From: BAIKAL-G1 sp943370385
GTDB taxonomy: Bacteria; Cyanobacteriota; Cyanobacteriia; PCC-6307; Cyanobiaceae
Assembly (NCBI GenBank): GCA_943370385.1
Contig: CALRQT020000004.1
Span: forward strand, 186,001-250,000
DNA: 64,000 bases
Direction: 5' to 3'
A model generated the notes under the pieces. That model did no database searches. It was not told where the DNA came from and saw only the letters and a program-made list of their open reading frames with translations. This document shows positions 7,770 through 16,565 of the stretch, piece by piece (the first letter of the stretch is position 1; the number at the start of each line of letters is the position of its first letter). A program made the position numbers and the translations under genes.

Positions 7770-9247
7770 GCCGCGGCAACGCCCAGGGCAGCCCCTGGAC
7801 TGGCGCCAGCCTGGCGTTCGAGCCAGCCGCGCAACTTGCCGGGATTGAGCAGCCCGGCCGGGTCGTAGGCGGCCTTGGCGGCCACCTGCTCGGCGTCCAC
7901 CCCCCCCAGGCCGCCCTCCTCCACCGTGATCGCGTGGGGGTTGAACAGCACCGCCCCCAGCTGGCGGCTCTGGTTGATCAGCCGCTCCAGGGCCCCGGCC
8001 CCCTGCCAGCGCACCAGCGGCAGGGCCACCAGCCGCTGGTTGCCGCCCGAGCGCACGGCCTCCAGGTGCCAGAGCAGGGCGTCCCCCCAGGTCGCCTTGA
8101 GGGCCTCCAGGCAGGGAGCTTCCGGTTGGGGCAGGAGCAGCTGCAGGTAGGTCCAGCCGGGATCGCGGGCCCGCAGGTGCAAGGTGGTGTGGTTCCAGCA
8201 GAGCTCCCGCAAGGGCACCCCGCGGCTGGCTCCCTGGGGTGCCTGCCAGAGGAGCTCGCCGCCCAGCTCTTTCAGCCAAGCGGTGAGTGGGGCCACGGCC
8301 CCAGGGGCGGCTAGCAGCAGCAGCCGGTGCTCCTGGCCAGCGGCGGGCTCGCAGCCGCTGGGCCACGGCACCTGGGCCGCCACGGGCGCCTCCAGCAGGC
8401 AGAGGCCATTGAGAAGCAGGGCCGAGGCCGGCAGCTGCTGGGCCGCCGCCAAGGCCCCGCCCCAGCTGGAAAAGCCAATCACCAGCTGGCGCCAGGCCAC
8501 CGCTTCGGTGGTGGCCAGGCTCAGGGCCGTGATGATGCCATTGCAGCCGTAGGCATGGTTGATCGCCCGCGCTGCCGTGGCATCCAGGTTCAGCAGGCGC
8601 GGCTGGGGCTCCAGGGTCACCAGCTCCAGCCCCAGCAGGTGGCCCGGATCGCGCAGGAAGCCCCATCGCAGGGAGCCGATGCCGCCGGAGCCGCCGGCGA
8701 TGAAGCCCCCCAGGCTGGCGCTGCGGTAGGTGCTGGGCACCAGCCGCAGGGCCCGACCCTGGGCTAGGAGCTGCTGGTCCAGGTCCTCGAGCAGGATCCC
8801 CGCCTCGGCCGTGACCACGCCGGTGTCGCCGTCGAGGCCCCGCAGCCGTTTTAGGCCGGTGAGATCGAGCACCAAGCCGCCGGCCAAGGGCACGCACTGG
8901 CCGTAGTTGCCCGTGGCCGCGCCCCGCAGGGTGAGGCTCACCCCCTCGCGGCCACAGGCCGCCGCCACCTTCAGAACCCCATCCACGGTCTGGGCCCGCA
9001 CCAGCATTTGGGCGCGGCAGCCCTCCAAGAGGGGCGTCAACACCGGCGAATAGACGAAGGCATCGGCGGAGCCCCGGGCCAGGTCCTGGGGCTGGCGCAG
9101 GGGGGCCAGCCCGGCGGCCAGCAGATCCCCTTCCAGGGCCAGGAGCTGGGCCTCGCTGGCCAGGGGCGGCAGGGGCTCGGGCAGGGCAGTGGGCAGCACG
9201 GACATCGTTCGGGCCGGATCGTTGGGGGGGCAGGCGGGCAAGGTCAT
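7766..9247 (-). CDS. FAD-linked oxidase of the GlcD/PCMH type
   Basis: A 493-residue flavoprotein with an N-terminal PCMH-type FAD-binding domain (SLTLRGAATGNYGQCVPLAG, then VVTAEAGILLEDLDQQL, then LGGFIAGGSGGIGSLRWG) and a C-terminal FAD-oxidase cap ending YDPAGLLNPGKLRGW, which is typical of glycolate oxidase GlcD and related D-2-hydroxyacid dehydrogenases. No iron-sulfur partner gene is seen here, so the substrate is uncertain. I chose ATG at 9247; a TTG at 9271 would extend it by 8 residues. It is the last gene of a minus-strand run with the DUF4359 and amidohydrolase genes, starting 13 bases after the latter's stop. Confidence 0.85.
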   Translation of the reverse strand: MTLPACPPNDPARTMSVLPTALPEPLPPLASEAQLLALEGDLLAAGLAPLRQPQDLARGSADAFVYSPVLTPLLEGCRAQMLVRAQTVDGVLKVAAACGREGVSLTLRGAATGNYGQCVPLAGGLVLDLTGLKRLRGLDGDTGVVTAEAGILLEDLDQQLLAQGRALRLVPSTYRSASLGGFIAGGSGGIGSLRWGFLRDPGHLLGLELVTLEPQPRLLNLDATAARAINHAYGCNGIITALSLATTEAVAWRQLVIGFSSWGGALAAAQQLPASALLLNGLCLLEAPVAAQVPWPSGCEPAAGQEHRLLLLAAPGAVAPLTAWLKELGGELLWQAPQGASRGVPLRELCWNHTTLHLRARDPGWTYLQLLLPQPEAPCLEALKATWGDALLWHLEAVRSGGNQRLVALPLVRWQGAGALERLINQSRQLGAVLFNPHAITVEEGGLGGVDAEQVAAKAAYDPAGLLNPGKLRGWLERQAGASPGAALGVAAA

Positions 9248-9260
9248 CGGTGGCGGCGGC

Positions 9261-10613
9261 TCAGGGGTCAACCCTGGCTGCGAATGGGGTGAGTAGGGGC
9301 TGGGGGGCTTCCGCGGCGGGCGGCTGGAGCCACTCCCCGGCCCGCAGCACCCGCCGCTGGGCCGGCCGGGCGAGCAGTTCGCTCCAGCTGCTGGCGCCTA
9401 GCACCACCAGGTCGGCCGGGGATCCCAGCCGCAGCACCCCGTCCCAGGCCAGGCCCATCAGCCGTGCGGCTGCGCTGGTGAACGGCGCCAGCCCCAGGCG
9501 CCGCCAGGGGGCCAGCTGGGCGGCCGGTGCGGCAAAGCGCAGCAGCTCGATCGGATCGAAATCGCCGCCCGGATACCAGGGGTCCTGCACGTTGTCACCG
9601 CCGAGGGCCACGGGTACCCCCGCCTGCTGCAACAGCCGGATCGGCGCCAGGGGCCGCTCCGGGGTGGTGAGGCCGTCCTGGTGGCCGAGCAGCCAGAAGT
9701 TGGTGGTGGGCAGGGCCACCACCTGCAGGCCCGCGGCCGCCATCCGTTCCGCCAGTTGGATCCGGGGCCCTAGGGGCAGCAGGCCCATGCTGCTGGCGTG
9801 GCTGCAGGTCACGGGCACGCCACAGCCCTGGCGCTCGATCAGGCCGGTGAGCAGGGCCACGCCGGCCCCCGGGGCTGCCGACCCCTCATCCACATGCAGG
9901 TCCACAGGGCAGCCCAGCCGTTCGGCCAGGCGCAGCAGGCCGAGCAGGTGATCGACATCGCTGGCGCTCCGGCGGAAGGGCGGCCCCAGCACCCCCCCCA
10001 GCAGTCCGCCCGCGCCGGCCACCCGCCGGGCCAACTCCAGCCCCTCCGGGCTCGACCAGAAGGCGATCGGCACCAGGGCCACCAATTGCAACTCCAGGCG
10101 GCCGCGCCAGCGCTGCTGCAGCTCCAGCAGGGCCTGCCAGCTCGGCGCGGCCGCCGGACCGGCACTGTCCACATGGCTGCGCAGGCCCCTGAGGCCATAG
10201 CGCCAGGCCCGATCCAAGCCCGCTTCGCCCCGCTCCAGCACCTGGTCGGCCGTGCGCTGCTCCGCTTCGCGGCCATTGGCGGCCAGGGCCGCTGCCATCG
10301 TGGCCGATTGGTTCGGGAAGGCGCTCCAGCTGAAGGCCTTATCCAGATGGACGTGGGCATCCACCGGCGGCGTGATCGCCAGGGGAGCGGCGGCCTGGCC
10401 AGGACCCTCGGGGACGGGCTCGATGGCGCCGATGCGACCAGCGTCGATGGCCAGGCGCACCGTGACCAACCCTTCGCCGTTGCCCGCCGGCAGGTTCGTC
10501 AGGGACGGATCCAGCAGGGCCCGTGGCAGGCGCAGGGGCGGGAGCCAGCGGCGGCCGGGGGGGCCTTCGTGGGCCCCCTCGCTGGCAGTTCCGGCAGCAG
10601 CGGGTGCCGTCAT
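9261..10613 (-). CDS. Cytosine-deaminase-like metal-dependent amidohydrolase
   Basis: The 450-residue protein has the TIM-barrel amidohydrolase motifs in order: the metal site PPVDAHVHLDKAF, PVDLHVDEGSAA, VTCSHASSMGLL, and ALGGDNVQDPWYPGGDFDP with the catalytic aspartate. The HVHLDKAF and DNVQDPW signatures point to the cytosine deaminase / N-isopropylammelide subgroup. It therefore probably removes an amino group from a cyclic nitrogen compound, but the substrate is not readable. Its ATG overlaps the stop of the DUF4359 gene (ATGA), and the FAD-oxidase gene follows closely, so all three are likely co-expressed. Confidence 0.85.
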   Translation of the reverse strand: MTAPAAAGTASEGAHEGPPGRRWLPPLRLPRALLDPSLTNLPAGNGEGLVTVRLAIDAGRIGAIEPVPEGPGQAAAPLAITPPVDAHVHLDKAFSWSAFPNQSATMAAALAANGREAEQRTADQVLERGEAGLDRAWRYGLRGLRSHVDSAGPAAAPSWQALLELQQRWRGRLELQLVALVPIAFWSSPEGLELARRVAGAGGLLGGVLGPPFRRSASDVDHLLGLLRLAERLGCPVDLHVDEGSAAPGAGVALLTGLIERQGCGVPVTCSHASSMGLLPLGPRIQLAERMAAAGLQVVALPTTNFWLLGHQDGLTTPERPLAPIRLLQQAGVPVALGGDNVQDPWYPGGDFDPIELLRFAAPAAQLAPWRRLGLAPFTSAAARLMGLAWDGVLRLGSPADLVVLGASSWSELLARPAQRRVLRAGEWLQPPAAEAPQPLLTPFAARVDP

Positions 10614-11029
10614 CGGGACGAACCCGGGTCAGTCTCCGTGTGGAGCACCAGAAATTGGCCCGCCCCGGCCAGGGTCAGGGCCCGGTACCGGGGCAGCACT
10701 AGGCCCGGCAGACCGGTCGGGCCGCCCAGGTCGGTGCGGTAGAGGCTGAACAAACCGAAATTCCAGCGGTGACTGGCCTGGCTGGCCAGGGAGCCGAGGG
10801 TCTGGCGCTGGCTGAGCATCAGCTTGGGGCAGTCCTGGACCACCAGTTGCAGCAGCATGGGCAGCCCCTGGGGCCCGCAAACCTCCTTCACCGCCAGGTT
10901 CACCAGCTGGTCGGCGGCGAAGTCCTCAAAGTCCCTTGGGGGCGGATTGCTCCAGGCCAGGGTCGCCACGGCGGCACTGATCAATCCGGGCCAAAGCACC
11001 CAGGACCAACGGGAGGACGACGGCGACAT
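10610..11029 (-). CDS. DUF4359 family membrane-anchored protein
   Basis: A 139-residue protein with one N-terminal hydrophobic segment (WVLWPGLISAAVATLAW) followed by NPPPRDFEDFAADQLVNLAVKEVC-type sequence and the FSLYRTDLG motif, a pattern I recall from the cyanobacterial DUF4359 family. Two cysteines (KEVCGPQG and VQDCPKLM) lie on the predicted extracytoplasmic side. ATG at 11029 was chosen because the open frame further upstream runs into the tRNA-His gene on the other strand. It is the first gene of a three-gene minus-strand run. The function is unknown. Confidence 0.75.
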   Translation of the reverse strand: MSPSSSRWSWVLWPGLISAAVATLAWSNPPPRDFEDFAADQLVNLAVKEVCGPQGLPMLLQLVVQDCPKLMLSQRQTLGSLASQASHRWNFGLFSLYRTDLGGPTGLPGLVLPRYRALTLAGAGQFLVLHTETDPGSSR

Positions 11030-11093
11030 CAAGACAAGCACCCCTGGCGCAGCCAAGGACAGTGGGGACCCCTTGATAGGATGGCTGGGCCGT

Positions 11094-11167
11094 GGCGGGC
11101 GTCGCCAAGTGGTTAAGGCAGCGGATTGTGATTCCGCCATGCGGGGGTTCAAGTCCCCTCGCTCGCC
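11094..11167 (+). tRNA. tRNA-His (anticodon GTG)
   Basis: A cloverleaf with acceptor stem GCGGGCG/CGCTCGC, an extra 5' G at 11094 opposite C73 at 11167 as expected for histidine tRNA, anticodon stem GCGGA/TCCGC around TTGTGAT (anticodon GTG), and T arm GGGGGTTCAAGTCCCCT. A rho-independent terminator follows 20 bases downstream. Confidence 0.96.
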
Positions 11168-11187
11168 CTGTTCCTTCGGAACGTTCG

Positions 11188-11218
11188 GCCCGATCCTCTT
11201 GGATCGGGCTTTTTTTTT
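11188..11218 (+). terminator. Rho-independent terminator after tRNA-His
   Basis: A perfect 9-bp stem (GCCCGATCC / GGATCGGGC) with loop TCTT is followed by nine T residues. It ends the tRNA-His transcript. Confidence 0.93.
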
Positions 11219-11316
11219 GCCTAACGGCGCGGATCTGCCCTAGATCCCTGGCGCCTAGACACCTGATCCAACCTGTCCTTCAGGTCCCTTTAAGGCCGAG
11301 GTCGGTCCCGACCTCA

Positions 11317-12414
11317 TCAGAGCCGGATCAGGCAGTTCCCACCCGCCTCTTTGGCCGCCGCCAGGGCCTCCTGGGCCCGGCTGACCAGGTCGGTGGCACT
11401 GCCATCCTCCGGGGTCACCACGGCGAGGCCAACCCTCACGGTGATGAAGGGCGACCCGCTCGAGCCGGGGTGGGCCAGCCGTAGGGCCAGCACCTGGGCC
11501 ATCACCTGGCGGCCGATGGCCTCGGCCTCCCCGGCCTGGGCTCCCGCCAGCACTAGGGCAAAGATGTCGCCACCGAAGCGGGCCGGCAAATGGGTATTGC
11601 CAGCGCTGGCGGCCAGCAGCACCCGGGAGAGTGCCAGCAGGCAATCGTCGGCACAGAAATGGCCGAATTGGGTGTTGTAGGCCCCAAAGTCATCGAGATT
11701 GAAGAGCAGCAGGCTGATCGCCAGCTTGGCCTCGAAGGCTTCGGCCAGGCGCTGCTCCAGCCGCCGCCGGTTGATCAGGCCCGTGAGGGGATCACTCCAG
11801 GCATTGAGCTTGGCCCGTTCGCGGAAGCGCGTCACCACGGCCATTCCCATGGTGCCGACCAGGCGCTGCACTTCCTGCAGGTCCGATCCACGGAACCCGC
11901 CGCTGCGCCGGGTGGCCAGGGTCAGGGCCGCCAGGTAGGTGCCGTCGGTGAACAGGGACTCCGCCAGGTAATCGGTGAATCCCTCCCGTTTGAGTTTGAC
12001 GAGGAAATCAAAGGCGATTGATTCAATCGGCAGCGACTCCAAGCGCAGGCGCAGCGGTTCTCCTGTGTCGCGCAGGTGCTTGAAGACCGTGTTGCGGCGA
12101 TGTTCTTCCTCGAAGAAATCGGCGGTGCGGTGGAAGGACCGCACCGCATCGATCTGCTCCAGCTCCCACCAGTACTGCACGCCGTCGTGGCCGCTCTGGA
12201 GCGGGATCACCGAAAGGCTGAGGCGATCGAGGGGAAGGCCGCCCCCCACCAGCAGTCGCGCGGCCTTCGCGGTGAGGTCGGCCAGGTTGGCCACCCCCGT
12301 GTTGCCGGCACTGGCCTCGGCGATCAACTGGTCAATGGCGGTCCGGATCGGCCCGATGCGGGACTCGGGATTTAACCCCGGGGGCGGCAACGGCGGCGGC
12401 TGGGGAGGGATCAC
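11317..12414 (-). CDS. GAF-like plus degenerate GGDEF-domain protein
   Basis: The 365-residue protein has an N-terminal sensor-like region (residues about 25-200, resembling a GAF fold) and a C-terminal GGDEF domain starting at DPLTGLINRRRLEQRL. The signature that should read GG(D/E)EF is ARFGGDIFALVL: the metal- and catalysis-linked glutamate is replaced by isoleucine. The upstream metal site region is LFNLDDFGAYNTQFGH, also atypical because the usual lysine after DxF is glycine. From the family this predicts no diguanylate cyclase activity, leaving GTP or ligand binding or a scaffolding role. GTG at 12414 overlaps the stop of the DUF1611 gene (GTGA), so it is the third gene of an operon with the epimerase. 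Confidence 0.85.
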   Translation of the reverse strand: MIPPQPPPLPPPGLNPESRIGPIRTAIDQLIAEASAGNTGVANLADLTAKAARLLVGGGLPLDRLSLSVIPLQSGHDGVQYWWELEQIDAVRSFHRTADFFEEEHRRNTVFKHLRDTGEPLRLRLESLPIESIAFDFLVKLKREGFTDYLAESLFTDGTYLAALTLATRRSGGFRGSDLQEVQRLVGTMGMAVVTRFRERAKLNAWSDPLTGLINRRRLEQRLAEAFEAKLAISLLLFNLDDFGAYNTQFGHFCADDCLLALSRVLLAASAGNTHLPARFGGDIFALVLAGAQAGEAEAIGRQVMAQVLALRLAHPGSSGSPFITVRVGLAVVTPEDGSATDLVSRAQEALAAAKEAGGNCLIRL

Positions 12415-13535
12415 GGCGCGGTCACAGCGGGCGAGGCAAGCAAGGCCCTTAATAATTTGGACCCACCGTGACGCACGGGATCGTCACAGACCAGCCCCGT
12501 CGACTCCTGGCATTGGGCCAGGGCCGTTTGGGCCGCGGCCGGCTCCAGGCCAGCGGTATTGAGGGCGATCGCCCGCACCCGGGGGGCGGGGGCGCCCGCA
12601 GGCCGGCCTAGGGCGGCCACGGCCTCGTAGGCGGCGATCACGTCGGCCAGGGGCGGGATCGCCACGGCCCCGGCCCCGGGCCGGGTGCGGACAAAGCGTT
12701 GGCCGGCGCGGTGCACCAGCAACAAGTCGGTGGGCTGGCTGCCTCGGAGCAGGGGCAAGGTGGCGGTGGAGCCGGGATGGCAGAGGGAGCCTTGGCCCTC
12801 CACCAGCACCAGGCTGGCCGGCCCGGCCCCCAGGGCGGCCGTCAGCACCGCCGCCTCCACGGCCCCAGCCGCGTAGTCGACCCGCACCGCATCGAGGGGA
12901 ACCCCCTGGCCGGCGATCAGGATGCCGGCCTGACCCGTGCCAACGAAACGGGCATCGATCCCGTCCCGCCTGGCCGCCGCCGCCAGTTCCAGGCAGGCGC
13001 TCATCTTGCCGACGGCCATGTCGGTGCCCACGGCTAGAAGCCTGCGGCAGGGCAGGCCCGCCGCCAGGGCCGTGGCCACGCTTAAGCCAGGTGGTTCCTG
13101 CCGCAGGTCCCAGATCCATTGCCCTGGTTCCCGGCAGGCGGCGGCCAGCACCGGATCGTCGCCGAGGCGGCTGTGCAGGCCACTGGCCAGGTTCAGGCCG
13201 GCCTGCAGGGCTAGCAGCAGATCTCCTCCCATCTCGGCCGGCAGGATCCCGCCGGAAGGGGCCAGCCCCACCACGGCCACGGGCCGTTCGCCCCCCTGGC
13301 CCGGTCCCTGGCCTTGGGCCCCCAACAGGGGTAGGGCCTCGGCCATGGAGGCCACGATTGGCACGGCGCGGGGGATCTTGGTGATCGCCTCCAGATCGGC
13401 GCCGGCATGGGCCGGATCCACCACGGCCAGGATCGGGCCGGGGCGGTAGCGCAATAGGGCCAGGCCTGTCTTGCCAGAGAGGTTGTCCAGGCCGCCATGG
13501 AGCAGCAGCACCAGGGGGGCGGAGGCGCTGAGCAT
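12411..13535 (-). CDS. DUF1611 family protein (DgcN-like, P-loop)
   Basis: The 374-residue protein matches DUF1611: an N-terminal domain with LLLHGGLDNLSGKTGLALLRY, the glycine-rich APSGGILPAEM, and a C-terminal P-loop-like domain with VGTDMAVGKMSACLEL and VEGQGSLCHPG. A marine bacterial member, DgcN, has been described as a D-glutamate N-acetyltransferase working with the racemase DgcA. Here the gene overlaps an enolase-superfamily epimerase, the same class as DgcA, so a D-amino-acid or peptidoglycan-fragment role is a reasonable inference. Its ATG overlaps the epimerase stop (TGATG), and its stop overlaps the GGDEF gene start. Confidence 0.82.
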   Translation of the reverse strand: MLSASAPLVLLLHGGLDNLSGKTGLALLRYRPGPILAVVDPAHAGADLEAITKIPRAVPIVASMAEALPLLGAQGQGPGQGGERPVAVVGLAPSGGILPAEMGGDLLLALQAGLNLASGLHSRLGDDPVLAAACREPGQWIWDLRQEPPGLSVATALAAGLPCRRLLAVGTDMAVGKMSACLELAAAARRDGIDARFVGTGQAGILIAGQGVPLDAVRVDYAAGAVEAAVLTAALGAGPASLVLVEGQGSLCHPGSTATLPLLRGSQPTDLLLVHRAGQRFVRTRPGAGAVAIPPLADVIAAYEAVAALGRPAGAPAPRVRAIALNTAGLEPAAAQTALAQCQESTGLVCDDPVRHGGSKLLRALLASPAVTAP

Positions 13536-14812
13536 CAGGCCTCCGGGCCCTTGGCTTGGGCTTTGGCTTTGGAGTTGTCCTTGGACGGGCCGCTAGGGGA
13601 CTTACGGCCTCCGCCGGCCTTGGACCCAACGGTTTTGGATGGGGCGGTTTTGGCTGGGGCGGTTTTAGCCCGAGTCACCTTGGACCCAGCGACCTTGGGC
13701 CCGGCGGCATCGACCAGGGCGGCAGCGGCCCCGGCTCCCGGGGCCCAGCGGACCCCCAGGCCCGGCAGGGGCGAGGGCCGGAGGCAGTCGCCTACGAGAT
13801 CGGCCCCCTGGAAGGGGTCATCCACCAGGTTGAGATGGCTGTCGAGATCGGGCCATTCCACCAGGGGCAGGAGCTGGGCGGCGGCACTGTTCAACAGGCT
13901 GCTGTCCGAATAGCACCCCAGCATCACCCCCAGGCCGAGCCGGCGGGCGCAGCGGGCCATCAGCAGGGCTTCCGAGAGTCCGCCGCTTTTAAGCAATTTG
14001 ATGTTGATGCCATCCACCACCGGGGCCAGGCGCAGCAGGTCGGCCAGATTCCAGCAGCTCTCATCGGCCACCAGGGCCAGGGGCGCCAGGCCGGCCAGGG
14101 CGGCAAAGCCGGCCCGATCGGCCACCGGATCGGCCAGGGCGGCGAGGGGCTGTTCCACCAGCACCACCCCCTGGTCCGCCAGCCAGGGCACCATCGCCTG
14201 GGCCGTGGCCAGGTCCCAGCCGCCGTTGGCATCCACCTGCAACTCCAGCGTCCCTTGGTGCTGGTCCTGGCGCCGGGCCATGGCTTCGGTCACGGCCTGC
14301 ACTAGGGCGCGGTCGTGGTCGGATCCGGCGGGGCTGCCGAGCTTGAGCTTGATGCGGCTGGCGGGCAGCTGCTGCCACCAGCGCTCGAGCCGCGCCAGCA
14401 CCGCCGCCGGCTCCCCTAGCCCCAGGGTGACGCTGGTGGCGACACAGGCCCCCGGATCCAGCCCCCAGAGCCGGTGGAGCGGCTGGTCCAGCCGTTGCCC
14501 CCACCAGTCGTGCAGGGCCAGGTCTAGGCCGCAGCGGGCCGGCGGGCTCAGGCGGGCTAGCAGGGGGTCGAGGGCCTGGAGGGGCTCGGGGGCTAGGGGC
14601 TCGAGTTCGGGCACGAGGGCCGCCAGCTCGGCGGCGATGGCGTCGGTCTCGTAGGCGCGCAGGCCGGTGTCAAAGCCGCCGGTTTCGCCCCTGCCAATCA
14701 GGCCGTCCTGCTCGACCTCCACCAGCAGGTGCTCCACCGCGGCCGTGGTGCCCCGGCTGATCGCCAGGGGCACGGCCTTGGTGAGGGAAAAACGCTGCAG
14801 CCGAACTCGCAT
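13535..14812 (-). CDS. L-Ala-D/L-Glu-type dipeptide epimerase with basic C-terminal tail
   Basis: An enolase-superfamily enzyme (425 aa) of the muconate-lactonising subgroup. It has the acid/base KxK pair in RIKLKLGSPAG, metal ligands in QVDANGGWDL, VLVEQPLAAL and LVADESCWN, and the opposing lysine in INIKLLKSGGLSEA. These are the residues used for 1,1-proton transfer by dipeptide epimerases, and the fit supports epimerisation of Ala-Glu-like dipeptides or N-acyl amino acids. The last roughly 65 residues are an unusual Lys/Ala/Ser/Pro low-complexity tail (for example AKTAPAKTAPSKTVGSKAGG). ATG at 14812 was chosen because the enzyme fold begins right there; ATG at 14878 is possible. It is the promoter-proximal gene of the DUF1611-GGDEF operon, divergent from miaB. 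Confidence 0.88.
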   Translation of the reverse strand: MRVRLQRFSLTKAVPLAISRGTTAAVEHLLVEVEQDGLIGRGETGGFDTGLRAYETDAIAAELAALVPELEPLAPEPLQALDPLLARLSPPARCGLDLALHDWWGQRLDQPLHRLWGLDPGACVATSVTLGLGEPAAVLARLERWWQQLPASRIKLKLGSPAGSDHDRALVQAVTEAMARRQDQHQGTLELQVDANGGWDLATAQAMVPWLADQGVVLVEQPLAALADPVADRAGFAALAGLAPLALVADESCWNLADLLRLAPVVDGINIKLLKSGGLSEALLMARCARRLGLGVMLGCYSDSSLLNSAAAQLLPLVEWPDLDSHLNLVDDPFQGADLVGDCLRPSPLPGLGVRWAPGAGAAAALVDAAGPKVAGSKVTRAKTAPAKTAPSKTVGSKAGGGRKSPSGPSKDNSKAKAQAKGPEA

Positions 14813-15042
14813 CCCTTGACGCCACCAGCGATGGACCTGCCCTGGCAGGCTGGCAGCTAACAGGGGATTTCGGAGCATTCCAAGGGCAAACGCCCATGGC
14901 CATGGCCCGGAGCAGCCCGCTGGGGGCTTCGCCCAGGGCTGAAAAGCCCGTTCAAGCCGCTCGAAACCGCCCCGCTCCGCCCCAGGCGTCTCCAGCGCCG
15001 CCTCCGCCGCCCCATCCCCCGACCCGTTCTGACCGCCGCCCC

Positions 15043-16524
15043 ATGACCGTGATCACCCCCGCCGGCACCCAGGCCCCCCAGGCCCCAGGGGCCCGCCGCG
15101 GCAGCTACTGGATCACCACCTTTGGCTGCCAGATGAACAAGGCCGATTCCGAGCGCATGGCCGGCATCCTCGAAGCCATGGGTTATGTCGCCGGCAGCGA
15201 CGAACACAGCGCCGATCTGGTGCTCTACAACACCTGCACGATTCGAGATAACGCCGAACAGAAGGTTTACAGCTACCTGGGGCGCCAGGCCCAGCGCAAA
15301 CGGCTCAACCCCCACCTCACCCTGGTGGTGGCCGGCTGCGTCGCCCAGCAGGAGGGCGAATCCCTGCTGCGGCGCGTGCCGGAGCTCGATTTGGTGATGG
15401 GGCCCCAGCACGCCAACCGGCTCGATGTGCTGCTCACCCAGGTGGAAAACGGCCAGCAGGTGGTGGCTACGGGCGAGCACCACATCCTCGAAGACATCAC
15501 CACCGCCCGGCGCGACAGCACGGTCTGCGGTTGGGTGAACGTGATCTACGGCTGCAACGAACGTTGCACCTACTGCGTGGTGCCCTCGGTGCGGGGCAAG
15601 GAGCAATCGCGCCTGCCCGGGGCGATCCGCCTGGAGATGGAGGGACTGGCCGCCCGGGGCTTCCGCGAAATCACCCTGCTGGGCCAAAACATCGACGCCT
15701 ACGGCCGGGACCTGCCCGGCATCACCCCGGAGGGGCGCCGCCAGCACACCCTCACCGACCTGCTGCACCAGGTCCATGACGTGGAGGGGATCGCCCGGCT
15801 GCGCTTTGCCACCAGCCACCCCCGCTACTTCACCGAGCGCCTGATCGATGCCTGCGCCGACCTGCCCAAGGTTTGCGAACACTTCCACATCCCCTTCCAG
15901 AGCGGCGATGACGCCCTGCTCAAGGCCATGGCCCGGGGCTACACGGTGGAGCGCTACCGGCGCATCATCGACCGCATCCGCGAGCGCATGCCCGATGCCT
16001 CGATCAGTGCCGATGTGATCGTGGGCTTTCCCGGTGAAACCGACGCCCAGTACCGCCGCACCCTCGATCTGATCGAAGCGATCGGCTTCGATCTGGTGAA
16101 CACCGCCGCCTATTCGCCCAGGCCCAACACCCCTGCGGCCGACTGGCCCGGCCAGCTCGACGAGGCCGTGAAGGTGGAGCGGTTGAAGGAGATCAACCAG
16201 GTGGTGGAGCGCATCGCCCGCCAGCGCAGCGGCCGCTACCTGGGCCGGGTCGAGGAGGTGCTGGTGGAGGGGGCCAACCCCAAGGACGCCAGCCAGATGA
16301 TGGGTCGCACCCGCTCCAACCGGCTCACCTTTTTCCCTTCCCACCGCAGCGATGGCCGCCCGATCGCAGCTGGCGAGCTGGTGGATCTGGTGATCGAGGA
16401 GGTGCGTCCCTTCTCCCTCAGCGGCAGCCCCCTGGCCGCGGCCGGCCGGTCCCCCTCCGGGGCACCCTCCATCGCCCAATCCACCCCAGCGCCTCCGGCC
16501 CCGCTGGCCGCCCCCCTGGCCTGA
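15043..16524 (+). CDS. miaB: tRNA-2-methylthio-N6-dimethylallyladenosine synthase
   Basis: MiaB is a radical-SAM methylthiotransferase that modifies A37 of tRNAs reading UNN codons. The N-terminal MTTase domain has three cysteines for one cluster (TFGCQMNKADSE, LYNTCTIRDNAE, VVAGCVAQQEGE); the radical-SAM cluster is YGCNERCTYCVVPSVRG; then come HIPFQSGDDALLKAMARGY and the TRAM domain near VEEVLVEGANPKDASQ. ATG at 15043 follows a Pro-rich upstream frame that I take as non-coding (open back to 14896). The C-terminus carries about 30 extra Ala/Pro/Ser residues after the TRAM domain. Confidence 0.95.
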   Translation: MTVITPAGTQAPQAPGARRGSYWITTFGCQMNKADSERMAGILEAMGYVAGSDEHSADLVLYNTCTIRDNAEQKVYSYLGRQAQRKRLNPHLTLVVAGCVAQQEGESLLRRVPELDLVMGPQHANRLDVLLTQVENGQQVVATGEHHILEDITTARRDSTVCGWVNVIYGCNERCTYCVVPSVRGKEQSRLPGAIRLEMEGLAARGFREITLLGQNIDAYGRDLPGITPEGRRQHTLTDLLHQVHDVEGIARLRFATSHPRYFTERLIDACADLPKVCEHFHIPFQSGDDALLKAMARGYTVERYRRIIDRIRERMPDASISADVIVGFPGETDAQYRRTLDLIEAIGFDLVNTAAYSPRPNTPAADWPGQLDEAVKVERLKEINQVVERIARQRSGRYLGRVEEVLVEGANPKDASQMMGRTRSNRLTFFPSHRSDGRPIAAGELVDLVIEEVRPFSLSGSPLAAAGRSPSGAPSIAQSTPAPPAPLAAPLA

Positions 16525-16565
16525 CGCCGGAGCGCTGATACGTTTGGCGCCACTTCAACGGCGCC

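Noticed and set aside
4527..8897. A 1456-codon open frame on the minus strand
   Set aside because: It is antisense to argD, folC and the pentapeptide gene, is Gly/Ala/Arg/Gln-rich without motifs, and reflects GC-rich codon bias.
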